DNA from: an uncultured Eubacteriales bacterium
Lineage (GTDB): Bacteria; Bacillota; Clostridia; Oscillospirales; Acutalibacteraceae
Length of the DNA: 64,000 bases
Assembly: GCA_934491515.1 (NCBI GenBank)
Contig: CAKSTF010000005.1
Coordinates: 25,141 to 89,140, forward strand
Direction: 5' to 3'
A program made the position numbers and the translations under genes. How positions within the stretch are numbered: position 1 is the first letter of the stretch; every line of letters begins with the position of its first letter. The notes under the pieces were generated by a model. That model was given only the letters and a program-made list of their open reading frames with translations, had not been told where the DNA came from and made no database searches. Positions 50,126 through 59,088 of this stretch are shown here, one piece after another.

Positions 50126-51282
50126 CAGCCGCGGTAGCTGTAGTCGCTGGGGTTTACCCAACCGCCGTTTTCCAAAAGACCGAAGTGCAGATGCGCGCCC
50201 GTAGACCAGCCGGTAGTTCCCACATAGCCGATAACCTGACCCTGTTTAACATACTGACCGGTGCTTACGATTATGCTTGTTGCATGCGCATAAACCGCGC
50301 TGTAACGGTTGCCGTTTATTGTGCCGTGGTTTATCTGCGCCCAGTTGCCGTAACCGCCGCCGCAGCCGCAGGACCAGTTTTTACCGTAGTTATGACCGCA
50401 GCCGCCGTAGGCATAGGTAACATAACCGTCCGCCATGGCGCGTATGGGTTTGCCCATAATTCCGCCGCCTGCTATATCAATACCGTAGTGGGTACCGTTG
50501 TGAACATAGTCGTTGCTGTTATAACCTGCAGATATATAATAATAGTTTTGGCAGGGCCACATAAACGAACTGTTGGGATTTATGAAGTTGCCGCCGCTGC
50601 CGCTTCCGCCGCTTGCGTTTTCTTCCATTCGCTTTTGTTCGGCTTCCTTGTCGCGTTCCGCCTGTGAAAGGTCGGCGCTTGACTTATCATAAAGTTTCTT
50701 CGCCTCGCCCTCCTGCGCGGAAAGTTCCGCGTACTGGGCGTCTACCTTGGATTTTAAAGAAACCTGTTCTTCCAAAAGTTTTTCGTTTTCGGCATTCTTT
50801 TCGTTAAGGGTCTTTATTTCCGCAGCAAGATTCTCAATCATCTTCTTATCGTGTGCCGAAACCGACGCGGTAAGCTGCGAGAGCTGCAAAAACTGCGAGA
50901 AGTTTTCGGCGCCCATAAGTATGCGCACGCTGCTGTCAGAATTGCTCATATAAATAGAACGGATACGCTTTTTAAAGGTGAGTTTATCCTGTTCTATCTG
51001 CGCTTCGGTTTTCTTTATTTCTTCCTTATTTGCGGCGATAGTGGAATTTATACCTTCTATCTTTGCGTTGTACTCGGCAATCTGCGCCGCGATAACATTC
51101 ATTTTTTCTCTTATAGCCGCAAGAACCGCTTCGTTGCTCGCCTTTTCTTTTTTAAGACGGTCGATGCGTTCCTGTATCTGGCTTAAAGACTCGGCCTTAG
51201 GTTTTAAAGCGGAAGCCTGCACGGCCGCAAATACCAATACAAGGCAAAGAAGCATTGATATTATTCTGTTCGCTTTTTTCAT
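50125..51282 (-). CDS. Secreted EnvC/PcsB-like M23 peptidoglycan hydrolase with coiled coil
   Basis: 385 residues: signal peptide 1-25 (IISMLLCLVLVFAAVQASA), a long coiled-coil domain about 30-225 (LSQIQERIDRLKKEKASNE, IEGINSTIAANKEEIKKTE) and a C-terminal M23/LytM domain with zinc-type ligands in THYGIDIAGG and GAHLHFGLL and the SAVYAHATS segment. Such proteins are activated by FtsEX through the coiled coil to cut peptidoglycan at the division septum; the ftsE and ftsX genes lie directly upstream, supporting that role. Confidence 0.93.
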   Translation of the reverse strand: MKKANRIISMLLCLVLVFAAVQASALKPKAESLSQIQERIDRLKKEKASNEAVLAAIREKMNVIAAQIAEYNAKIEGINSTIAANKEEIKKTEAQIEQDKLTFKKRIRSIYMSNSDSSVRILMGAENFSQFLQLSQLTASVSAHDKKMIENLAAEIKTLNEKNAENEKLLEEQVSLKSKVDAQYAELSAQEGEAKKLYDKSSADLSQAERDKEAEQKRMEENASGGSGSGGNFINPNSSFMWPCQNYYYISAGYNSNDYVHNGTHYGIDIAGGGIMGKPIRAMADGYVTYAYGGCGHNYGKNWSCGCGGGYGNWAQINHGTINGNRYSAVYAHATSIIVSTGQYVKQGQVIGYVGTTGWSTGAHLHFGLLENGGWVNPSDYSYRG

Positions 51283-51301
51283 AATTACACCTCTGTCTGC
51301 G

Positions 51302-52309
51302 CTAAATAGCGGAAAATTCGCTGCCTTCGCGGCGGAGATACTTACTGATAATAATGAAACTTCCCAAAATACCGGAAATAACGCCTATTCCTATAAATAC
51401 AAGCATAAGATATCCGGCAACCGAACCGTAACTTACAAGGTCCGTGGTACCGAGGGTCTTTCCTATTGCTTCCATTGCTATTCTGTAGCAGAAGTAAAGC
51501 AAGCCTTCGGATATAAATGCCGACACAAGACCTATCAGCATACCCTCTATTACAAACGGCAGTCTTACAAACGAGTTTGTAGCGCCCACCGCTTTCATAA
51601 TGCTTATCTGAAGTTTGCGGCTGTACATAGTAACGCGGATCGTATTTGAAACGATAACAAGCGATATAATAAGCAGTATCGCAATTATCGCGGCGCCCGC
51701 CATACCTACCGCTTTTTTAATGGAGGTTATTTTTTCCGCAAGGTCGTTTTGCGACTGTATCGAATCAACGCCGTCTATCTTCTTTATTGAATCAATAGTC
51801 TCACTGAACTTTGACATATCCTTCATAGTGATCTTAGCGGCGCCCGAAAGAGGATTGCCGTTATTTTCTTCAAGGAACGTGAAATATTCCGCCTGACCTT
51901 CAAGCATATCTTTTTTAACCTGGTCAAGGCCTTCGTCGCCCGAAACATAAACGGCAGACTCCACGTTGGGGAGTTTCGCTATCTGTTCGCAAAGCGCTTT
52001 TGCTTCATCGTCGTTATGGATTACATAGTCTGAAGGGCTTATGCCGTTTGCGTCGGCGTCATCCTTCTTTTCGGTCGTGTCACGGTCGCTGTAAAGTGCC
52101 CAGCTGTAATCCTTCATATACGCCATTACAACGTTCTGCTGTTCAAGGTTGCCGAGAACTTTGGCAACGTTTTCGGAAATAAGTATTGCAAGACCGATTA
52201 TAACCATGCAGGCAACAAGCACGCCGACCGACGCCAGCGACATAAGGCGGTTTGCCCATGTAGATTTAAAGCCCTCGCCCACAAGGTATTTTACACTGCG
52301 CATTTTCAA
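51302..52309 (-). CDS. ftsX: Cell-division ABC transporter permease FtsX
   Basis: 335 residues: one N-terminal helix after VKYLVGEGFKSTWANRLMS, a large extracytoplasmic domain (about 45-205) that contacts the hydrolase, and three C-terminal helices (AAIIAILLIISLVIVSNTIR and following, with YSRKLQISIMKAVGATN). FtsX transmits ATP-driven motion of FtsE to the secreted M23 hydrolase. Its start overlaps the ftsE stop (ATGA), and the hydrolase gene follows 19 nt later. Confidence 0.96.
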   Translation of the reverse strand: MKMRSVKYLVGEGFKSTWANRLMSLASVGVLVACMVIIGLAILISENVAKVLGNLEQQNVVMAYMKDYSWALYSDRDTTEKKDDADANGISPSDYVIHNDDEAKALCEQIAKLPNVESAVYVSGDEGLDQVKKDMLEGQAEYFTFLEENNGNPLSGAAKITMKDMSKFSETIDSIKKIDGVDSIQSQNDLAEKITSIKKAVGMAGAAIIAILLIISLVIVSNTIRVTMYSRKLQISIMKAVGATNSFVRLPFVIEGMLIGLVSAFISEGLLYFCYRIAMEAIGKTLGTTDLVSYGSVAGYLMLVFIGIGVISGILGSFIIISKYLRREGSEFSAI

Positions 52310-53037
52310 AGTTCCGCACCTCCCGCTTCGGTATCCGCCACAACATGGCCCGAATCAAGCATTATCACCCTGTGCCTGAAATCGCGCACAAGGTTATGGT
52401 CGTGCGTTACCATCAGGATAGTGGTGCCGCGCTTGTTTATTTCGGTAAGCATTGAAACTATTTCATAAGACATATTAGGGTCAACGTTACCGGTAGGTTC
52501 GTCCGCGATTATAAGGTCGGGCGCATTTACAAGAGCGCGCGCAAGACCTACGCGCTGCTGCTCACCGCCGGAAAGCTGCATCGGCATAGAGCGCGCTTTA
52601 TCCCCAAGGCCCACCGCAGAGAGCGCATTTGATACTTCTCTTCTTATTTCACGGCTGCCGGCGCCTACAACGTGCATAGCGAATGCAACGTTATCAAAAA
52701 CGTTCATTGTGTTTATAAGGCGGAAATCCTGGAAAACGATACCCATTGTTCTTCTAAGCATGGGTACTTCTTTATTGGGCATTTTGGTAAGATTAAAACC
52801 GTTTACCCTTATTTCCCCCGTGTTGGGTTTTTCCTCGCGCATTATAAGTTTCATAAAGGTGCTTTTGCCGGCACCCGAAGAACCCACAACAAAAACGAAT
52901 TCGCCGCGGTTCACGCGGATGTTTACATCCTCAAGCGCGTGTGTGCCCGTGGCATAGGTTTTGGAAACGCCGCGGAATTCTATTATAGGTTTCTGCATGG
53001 CGTCCGCCGCCGTGTTGTTGAACGCAATCTGCGACAT
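52306..53037 (-). CDS. ftsE: Cell-division ABC transporter ATPase FtsE
   Basis: 243 residues: Walker A GSSGAGKST, Q-loop GIVFQDFRL, signature LSGGEQQRVGLARALV, Walker B LIIADEPTGNVDP and the MVTHDHNLV H-loop. It has an extra 15 residues at the N-terminus before PIIEFRGVSKTY; the ATG at 53037 has AGGAAG upstream, so I keep it. It pairs with FtsX and controls the M23 hydrolase made from the same transcript. Confidence 0.96.
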   Translation of the reverse strand: MSQIAFNNTAADAMQKPIIEFRGVSKTYATGTHALEDVNIRVNRGEFVFVVGSSGAGKSTFMKLIMREEKPNTGEIRVNGFNLTKMPNKEVPMLRRTMGIVFQDFRLINTMNVFDNVAFAMHVVGAGSREIRREVSNALSAVGLGDKARSMPMQLSGGEQQRVGLARALVNAPDLIIADEPTGNVDPNMSYEIVSMLTEINKRGTTILMVTHDHNLVRDFRHRVIMLDSGHVVADTEAGGAEL

Positions 53038-53079
53038 AATTTAACTTCCTGCTTTCGTAATTCGTTATAATGAAAATTC

Positions 53080-53104
53080 GGGGCACGGACGTGCCCCGCA
53101 GCGA
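53080..53104 (-). terminator. Hairpin after the PucR-type gene
   Basis: GGGGCAC (53080-53086) pairs with GTGCCCC (53091-53097); on the minus strand AATTTTC follows. A weak terminator between the regulator and ftsE. Confidence 0.5.
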
Positions 53105-54175
53105 TCAGAATTTTGTGGGCATATTCTTAAGATACTTATTTACCATAAGCGCTATCTTAAATACAATCGCGTGGTCAAATTCACGCAGATCGAGCCCCGT
53201 TATCTTTTTAATCTTTTCAAGCCTGTACACAAGCGTGTTTCTGTGTATGAAAAGTTTTCTTGAAGTTTCGGAAACGTTAAGGTTGTTTTCAAAGAACTTC
53301 TGTATGGTGAAAAGCGTTTCGGAATCGAGCGAATCTATCGAGCCGCGCTTGAATACCTCATGCAAAAACGTGGTGCACAAAGTTGTGGGCAGCTGATATA
53401 TAAGGCGCGCTATTCCGAGATTATCGTAGGAAATTATATCGGTTTCGGTATCGAACACTTTGCCTACTTCAAGCGCCGTCTGCGCTTCTTTAAAGGAGCG
53501 CGCAAGGTCCTTAAGATTATTTACGGTAGTGCCTATACCGATAACGGTATGTATATAAAACTCACCCGAAAGGGTGTCCGAAACCGAGGTGGCAAGATTG
53601 ATGATATCCTTTGTTTCTATATCCTGTTTGGTTTCTTTTACAAGCGCGATATCCGTATCGTTTATGTTTATGATAAAGTCCTTGTTCTTATCGGGGAAAA
53701 GGTTCTGAAGAACATCGTAAACGGAAACATCGTTAGGCTCAAGATTGCGGATAAGGATTACCGTACGCGAAACATCGCTGTTGAAGTAAAGTTCGCGTGC
53801 TTTAAGATATATATCGCCTGCCAGAATATTATCAAGAATTATATTTTTGATAAAGTTGCTGCGGTCATACTTTTCATCGTAATAATTTTTGATATTCGCA
53901 AACGAAACAGCAAGCACGTTTGCATACTTGCCTGCAATAATATCGTCGCCCTCAACAAAAACCGTATATTCGGTTCCCTGCGCCGCGGGAATGGTCTTAA
54001 AAGAATAGCCGCCGTTTATGCCGCCGTCGCCGGAGCCGTTGACGGTAAGCTGCTCGCCTATTCTGCCGAGTTCGCTGCAGGCGATTATGGTAAGATCGTT
54101 ATCAATAACGCCGAAGGTTTTATCAATATAATCCTTCATCTGATGTATTACGCCCTGAAAAAGACGATTTGACAT
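53105..54175 (-). CDS. PucR/CdaR-type helix-turn-helix regulator
   Basis: 356 residues. The C-terminal 60 residues carry the PucR-type motif: FFENNLNVSETSRKLFIHRN then TLVYRLEKIKKITGLDLREF. The N-terminal half probably senses a signal, with a CdaR GGDEF-like middle region (SGEFYIHTVIGIGTTVNNL) but no recognised ligand pocket. The gene has its own promoter and is separated from ftsE by a hairpin, so a direct link to the ftsEX operon is unproved. Target genes are unknown. Confidence 0.85.
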   Translation of the reverse strand: MSNRLFQGVIHQMKDYIDKTFGVIDNDLTIIACSELGRIGEQLTVNGSGDGGINGGYSFKTIPAAQGTEYTVFVEGDDIIAGKYANVLAVSFANIKNYYDEKYDRSNFIKNIILDNILAGDIYLKARELYFNSDVSRTVILIRNLEPNDVSVYDVLQNLFPDKNKDFIININDTDIALVKETKQDIETKDIINLATSVSDTLSGEFYIHTVIGIGTTVNNLKDLARSFKEAQTALEVGKVFDTETDIISYDNLGIARLIYQLPTTLCTTFLHEVFKRGSIDSLDSETLFTIQKFFENNLNVSETSRKLFIHRNTLVYRLEKIKKITGLDLREFDHAIVFKIALMVNKYLKNMPTKF

Positions 54176-54233
54176 AGTACCGCACTTCCTTTATCTTAAT
54201 GTTTATATCACATCTGATTATATACCTGTATAC

Positions 54234-54262
54234 ATTTTACACTAAAACGGAAAAGTTTTCAA
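54234..54262 (-). promoter_or_regulatory. Promoter of the PucR-type gene
   Basis: On the minus strand TTGAAA (54262-54257), 17-bp spacer, TAAAAT (54239-54234). Confidence 0.8.
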
Positions 54263-54335
54263 GTGGTGTACACAAAAAAGTTACAAATTTATTACAAATG
54301 CCGCCTGCCGCAGAAAACAACGTAAAGCCGAACGG

Positions 54336-54887
54336 TCAGTCCGGCTTTTTCTTTGTGCAAATGGTTACAACATAACCGTTTTCATATTCGGTCGTAAACT
54401 TATAATCGGTATCAAAAACACTGTATTTACCGTTGCCCGAAAGGCCCGTGCCCTCAAGTTTTAAAAGGGCTTCCTTACGGGTCCAAAGTTCAAAAAACCC
54501 GCCGGGACGGCGGATTAAAAAAGCATTTTCCTCCGCGTTTAAAAAACGGCTTATATCGGGTGTTTTTTCCGTTATGTATTCCGCGTCAACGCCGACGGGA
54601 ACATCGGACAGCGCGCATACGCATAAATCTTTTTTGTTTGAAAAACTTACAAAACCGTTTTTCATAACCGGTTTGCCGCTTTCAAGATAATAAAGACCTC
54701 CTAACGCGGCGCCGAATTTTTCCGCCGTGCGCGAAAACGCAAGATAACACCCAAGCGTCGCCGCCCTTGCAGCGGCGTTTTTCTTTTTGTCGGCATAACG
54801 CCGCAGGGTTTCGGGCAAAAAGCCGTAAAGTTCCTCCGCGCGGTGCCGTTCGTCTTCGGTAAGATAAACCTTGGTTATTACGGTCAT
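54336..54887 (-). CDS. Sfp-type 4'-phosphopantetheinyl transferase
   Basis: 183 residues, shorter than Sfp itself (about 224). Motifs are VSFSNKKDLCVCALSDVPVG leading to VGVDAEY (magnesium site) and FFELWTRKEALLKLEGTGL (WxxKEA). These enzymes move phosphopantetheine from CoA to carrier proteins. No carrier protein or synthase lies in this window, so the target is elsewhere; it may serve the primary acyl carrier protein. The ATG overlaps the lipoprotein stop (ATGA). Confidence 0.88.
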   Translation of the reverse strand: MTVITKVYLTEDERHRAEELYGFLPETLRRYADKKKNAAARAATLGCYLAFSRTAEKFGAALGGLYYLESGKPVMKNGFVSFSNKKDLCVCALSDVPVGVDAEYITEKTPDISRFLNAEENAFLIRRPGGFFELWTRKEALLKLEGTGLSGNGKYSVFDTDYKFTTEYENGYVVTICTKKKPD

Positions 54888-55858
54888 TTAAACGTTGTGT
54901 TTTTAAGAAGATATTTCTTTGCCGCTTCTTCTATAAGAATGCTTTCTTCATAGCATTTTTCGTAACTTGTGTAACTGTCCAGTTTGGATTTATCTATTTT
55001 AAGATTCTCTTTTTCGCAAAGCGCATAATAAGAGAGTACAGAATCTTTTGTGGGTTTAAACTCGTCAAGTCTTTCAAACTGCTTTGAGGTTATTCTTGAG
55101 GCAAATCCTTCCGCAAGGCCGTTAGGCGTTTTGTTAAACGAGGCAAGATATGTTTTTACATCCTGCCCGTTGGCTTCGGCGTCTTCTCTTAAACTGCCCA
55201 GCAGCACCACCGCCCTGAAGTTTTCGGTTTCTGGCGCGGATTTGATTTTGCACGAACCGATAAAGTATTCCGCAACAAGGCTTTCTTTAGTGCGTGCATC
55301 AAGATTTTCCTTGTATTCGTCAAGCGATTTGTATCCGAGTTTTTCGTATGTCTTTTCGGGAGATTGCGGAACGTTTATATAGTTTACCTTTACGGTAAAC
55401 ACTACCGCCTGACCAGCCAATTGCGCATTATCGTAATTTTCCGGAAATTTAAGGTCAAGGTCGGTCGTATCGCCTACGTTAACGCCGATAAGTCCGTCCT
55501 CGAAACCGGCGATAAAAGAATCGGAGCCTATTGTAAGGTTATAATCGGTGGCGGTACCGCCGTCAAACTTTTCGCCGTTACGCGTACCCGAAAAATCAAT
55601 ATTTACTATGTCGCCTTCCTTAACGGTGCCTTCGTTTGCAACATCAAAGCATCCTGCCGCGGCGGCATCGGCGCTGTAAAGTTGTTTATAGCGGTCTTTA
55701 TAATCATTTGAGGAAGTATCGACCGTGATATTATTATAGTCGCCCAGTTTCACATACTTTGAAAGGCTTGCGCTCTTAAAGGTCTCGGTATTGCTGCAGC
55801 CGGTAAGTGTGACAAGCAAAAGTATTGCCGAAAGTGCAAATAAAACAAACTTTTTCAT
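54884..55858 (-). CDS. FKBP-type peptidyl-prolyl isomerase lipoprotein, trigger-factor-like
   Basis: 324 residues from the ATG at 55858 (AAAGGAG upstream) with lipobox LTLTGC (C20). An FKBP-like domain lies about 75-165: VKEGDIVNIDFSGTRNGEKF, GTATDYNLTIGSDSFIAGFE then DGLIGVNVGDT, LKFPENYDNAQLAGQAVVFTVKV split over the domain end. The C-terminal half is helical, like the trigger factor chaperone arm. It is probably an extracytoplasmic folding factor similar in job to PrsA. The operon links it with prfB, prmA and murC. Confidence 0.87.
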   Translation of the reverse strand: MKKFVLFALSAILLLVTLTGCSNTETFKSASLSKYVKLGDYNNITVDTSSNDYKDRYKQLYSADAAAAGCFDVANEGTVKEGDIVNIDFSGTRNGEKFDGGTATDYNLTIGSDSFIAGFEDGLIGVNVGDTTDLDLKFPENYDNAQLAGQAVVFTVKVNYINVPQSPEKTYEKLGYKSLDEYKENLDARTKESLVAEYFIGSCKIKSAPETENFRAVVLLGSLREDAEANGQDVKTYLASFNKTPNGLAEGFASRITSKQFERLDEFKPTKDSVLSYYALCEKENLKIDKSKLDSYTSYEKCYEESILIEEAAKKYLLKNTTFK

Positions 55859-55875
55859 AGGTTCTCCTTTAAAAA

Positions 55876-56988
55876 TCAAATTTCTCCCTTGGAAAGGGCT
55901 TTTAAATACTCGTTTATAAAACCGTCAAGGTCGCCGTCCATAACGGCGTTTACATTGCCTGTTTCAAACCCTGTTCTGTGATCTTTTACCATTGTATATG
56001 GCATAAACACATAAGACCTTATCTGCGAACCCCATGCAATTTCTTTTTGAACGCCTTTAATATCCTCTATCTTTTCAAGGTGTTCCCTCTCTTTGATTTC
56101 AAGAAGTTTGGATTTAAGCATTTTCATCGCCTGTTCCCTGTTCTGGAACTGGCTGCGTTCGTTTTGGCACGCCACCACTATGCCCGTAGGTATGTGGGTA
56201 AGGCGTACCGCGGAAGAGGTTTTGTTGATATGCTGTCCGCCGGCGCCCGAAGAACGGAAAACGTCCATTTTTATATCCTCATCGCGAATCTCTATATCAA
56301 TATCATCGCTGATTTCCGGCATAACTTCAACAGAGGCAAAGGAGGTGTGCCGCCTGCCCGAAGCGTCAAAAGGCGATACGCGCACAAGGCGATGTATCCC
56401 TGATTCGCTTTTTAAATAACCGTAAGCGTTTTCGCCTTCTATAAGCAGCGTTGCGCTTTTAAGTCCCGCTTCGTCGCCGTCAAGAAAGTCAAGCACCTTT
56501 ACCGAAAAATCATGACGTTCGCCCCAACGTGTATACATACGGTTAAGCATGGACACCCAGTCCATCGCCTCGGTGCCGCCGGCGCCCGAATGTAACGTAA
56601 GTATGGCGTTGTTCTGATCGTACTCTCCGGTAAGCAGGGTCGAAAGTCGCAGAGAAGTAAGTGCGGATTCAAGTTCGTTTACGGAAGTTTCTATCTCCTC
56701 AACAAGGGAAAGGTCGCCCTCCTCATCGCCCATATCAATAAGAACGGACAAATCTTCGTAGGAGGAAACTATTTTGTCGTAAGCCTCCACGCGGTTTTTA
56801 AGTTTTCCCGTACGCTGAAGAATGACCCTGGAGCCTTCGGCGTCGTCCCAGAATCCGGGTGCCGCCGCTTTAAGTTCAAGTTCCTCTATTTCTCTTTTAA
56901 GCCCTTCGTAGCCTATCGCGTCCTTAAGGTCGGTTATTTCCTGCCCGTTAGCGGTAAGCCGCAGACGAAGTTGTTCAAATTCAAGCAT
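55876..56988 (-). CDS. prfB: Peptide chain release factor 2, without the usual frameshift site
   Basis: 370 residues from the ATG at 56988 (GGAGG upstream). It carries the stop-codon recognition motif SPF (LVRVSPFDASGRRHTS) and the catalytic GGQ (SSGAGGQHINKTSSAV). RF2 reads UGA and UAA. Most bacterial prfB genes need a programmed +1 frameshift at an in-frame UGA near codon 25; this one reads straight through that region (EITDLKDAIGYEGLKREIEEL) with no UGA, so autoregulation by frameshift is absent. It begins 22 nt after prmA. Confidence 0.96.
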   Translation of the reverse strand: MLEFEQLRLRLTANGQEITDLKDAIGYEGLKREIEELELKAAAPGFWDDAEGSRVILQRTGKLKNRVEAYDKIVSSYEDLSVLIDMGDEEGDLSLVEEIETSVNELESALTSLRLSTLLTGEYDQNNAILTLHSGAGGTEAMDWVSMLNRMYTRWGERHDFSVKVLDFLDGDEAGLKSATLLIEGENAYGYLKSESGIHRLVRVSPFDASGRRHTSFASVEVMPEISDDIDIEIRDEDIKMDVFRSSGAGGQHINKTSSAVRLTHIPTGIVVACQNERSQFQNREQAMKMLKSKLLEIKEREHLEKIEDIKGVQKEIAWGSQIRSYVFMPYTMVKDHRTGFETGNVNAVMDGDLDGFINEYLKALSKGEI

Positions 56989-57010
56989 CAATTTTCCTCC
57001 GATTGGATTT

Positions 57011-57937
57011 TTACTTTGATTGTTTTGTAAGCGCGTATGCGTGCCATTCTTCACGCGTAAGATGTTCTTTAACGGTAAATCCGTGCGCAGCGGCAGCCGA
57101 TTCAACCTCATCGGCGCGCATATTGATTATTCCCGATATAAGCAGCACGGCGTCTTTCTCCATAAAATCGGAAACGTTATCGAAAAGACGTATAATAACA
57201 TCGGCCACAATATTGGCGCAAACTATATTATACCTGCCTTTTACCTTTTCCGCAAGGTCTCCTACAATAAATTCACATTTCTCGGCAACGCCGTTTCTGC
57301 GCGCGTTTTCCGCCGCCGTTTTTACGGACAGTTCGTCAATATCCACGCCTACGGCGCTTTCCGCCCCTAAAAGCAGTGCCGAAATGCTTAGTATTCCGCT
57401 TCCCGTTCCTATATCAAGCACACGGCTTTCGGGCTGCGTATACTTTTCAAGCAGACTCATACAAAGATATGTGGTTGCATGTCCGCCCGTGCCGAATGCG
57501 GCGCCTGGGTCAAGACTTATGACCTTTCTGCCGTCACGGTTTTCATAACTTTCCCACGAAGGACAAACGGCAAGTTTTTCACCCACATCAAACGCCTTGA
57601 AATACTTTTTCCAGTTTTCGCTCCATTCGGAATCGTCGGTTTTTGAAAGTATTATTTTGCTTTCTATTCCCGTATCGGCAAGGCGTTCTCTTAAGAACAT
57701 AATTGCCTCTGCCGGATTTTCACATTCGTTTATATAAATATGAATTATCGCCTTTTCGGGGTCTTTTTCAAGCAATTCCTCGTCTATAAGGTCAACATGC
57801 GCCGTTTCCATAACGCCTTCTTTAAGGTCCGAATAATCCTCTATGTAAATACCGTAAGGCACTGCCATATTTGCGATTGCTTCCGCTGTTTCAACCTGTG
57901 AAGCAGGTATTTCTATCTTAATTTCAGTAAATTGCAT
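57011..57937 (-). CDS. prmA: Ribosomal protein L11 methyltransferase
   Basis: 308 residues. The SAM-binding motif I is SRVLDIGTGSGILSISALLLGA, preceded by DPGAAFGTGGHATTYLCM, and ICANIVADVI is the catalytic motif IV region; the N-terminal ~100 residues form the L11-binding domain. It trimethylates ribosomal protein L11. AAGGA precedes the ATG and it follows the alaX-type gene by 2 nt. Confidence 0.95.
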   Translation of the reverse strand: MQFTEIKIEIPASQVETAEAIANMAVPYGIYIEDYSDLKEGVMETAHVDLIDEELLEKDPEKAIIHIYINECENPAEAIMFLRERLADTGIESKIILSKTDDSEWSENWKKYFKAFDVGEKLAVCPSWESYENRDGRKVISLDPGAAFGTGGHATTYLCMSLLEKYTQPESRVLDIGTGSGILSISALLLGAESAVGVDIDELSVKTAAENARRNGVAEKCEFIVGDLAEKVKGRYNIVCANIVADVIIRLFDNVSDFMEKDAVLLISGIINMRADEVESAAAAHGFTVKEHLTREEWHAYALTKQSK

Positions 57938-57939
57938 TT

Positions 57940-59088
57940 TTATATTTCCTTTTTAAAAAAATCGGTTATCAGGGCAAATTCGGTATTCACGCTGCCCTGC
58001 ACCATTCCGTTTCTGCCGCCGCCCTTAACCGGAAACGCCGCCTTTAGCCTTTCGAAAACCTCTTTAAGTTTCTCATCTTCCGCACACATTGCAAATCGCA
58101 GTGCGCCGTCCGTTCCGGAAAACACGGCTTTTATTCCGCCGTAAGTTTTATGTAAACCATCTGCAAGAAACTGCAGTTCCTTTGTATCAAGGTCCTCTTC
58201 AAAAAACACAACCTGTCCGCCGTCGGCATATTTTATTATATACTCGGCAAGGCGGTGTTTTAACTGCGAACAGCAAAGTGTGAGCGCATCGGCGCGTTTA
58301 ATCTGCGCCTTTACCGCTTCAAACGTTTCCTCCTGTTTTGCGGAAAGCGCGTCCGCAACGGCGGAAACGTTAAAATACTTGTTTCGGTAATCAGCAAGCG
58401 CGTATTTCCCGCATTTAAGAGTTATTCTTGTGCCGCCGCGCATACGAACGGTATCGAGCAGTTTTATAATGCCTATCTCGCCCGTGTTTTTAACGTGCGG
58501 AGCGCAGCAGGCGCACACATCGGCGCCCTTGATTTCCACTATTCTTATATCGCCGGAAATTTCCTTTTTGCTGCGGTAGTCTATCGTTTTAAGTTCTTCC
58601 GGCGTTGGGTAATAGGTATACACCGGCACGCAGGAAAAAACTATGCCGTTGGCTTCGTCCTCGATTTCGTCAAGCTGTTCTCTTGTAAGAGTCCCGTTGA
58701 AATCAAGGGTTGCAAAGTTTTCGTTTAAGTGAAAACTAACGTTTTGAAAACCGTATTTGCGGTGCACAATGCCGGAAACGATATGCTCGCCCGAATGATT
58801 CTGCATAAAAGAAAATCGGCGCGCAAAATCTATTTTCCCCGTTACTTCCGTGCCTTCCTCAAATGGCGTTTCGGTAAAATGATAAATTTCGCCGTTTTCT
58901 TCTTTTGTGTTAAGTACCCGAACGTCCGAAAGTGTGCCCGTATCGCCCGGCTGACCGCCGCCTTCGGGGAAAAACGCGGTTTTATCAAGAATTATCTTAT
59001 ATCCCGATTCCGCTTTAAAGCAGGAAAGCACCGCCGCTTTAAATTCTTTTAAATGCGAGTCATTATCGTAAAGTTTTTCAGTTTTCAT
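57940..59088 (-). CDS. Alanyl-tRNA editing protein (AlaX-type, with DHHA1 domain)
   Basis: 382 residues from the ATG at 59088, which overlaps the murC stop by 11 bp. It resembles the editing half of AlaRS: FFPEGGGQPGDTGTL, the zinc ligands in QNHSGEHIVSGIVHRKYGF and DVCACCAPHVKNTGEIGII, and a C-terminal DHHA1 domain (KGGGRNGMVQGSVN). It hydrolyses Ser-tRNA(Ala) and Gly-tRNA(Ala) in trans, in addition to the AlaRS encoded at 41379-44006. Confidence 0.92.
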   Translation of the reverse strand: MKTEKLYDNDSHLKEFKAAVLSCFKAESGYKIILDKTAFFPEGGGQPGDTGTLSDVRVLNTKEENGEIYHFTETPFEEGTEVTGKIDFARRFSFMQNHSGEHIVSGIVHRKYGFQNVSFHLNENFATLDFNGTLTREQLDEIEDEANGIVFSCVPVYTYYPTPEELKTIDYRSKKEISGDIRIVEIKGADVCACCAPHVKNTGEIGIIKLLDTVRMRGGTRITLKCGKYALADYRNKYFNVSAVADALSAKQEETFEAVKAQIKRADALTLCCSQLKHRLAEYIIKYADGGQVVFFEEDLDTKELQFLADGLHKTYGGIKAVFSGTDGALRFAMCAEDEKLKEVFERLKAAFPVKGGGRNGMVQGSVNTEFALITDFFKKEI

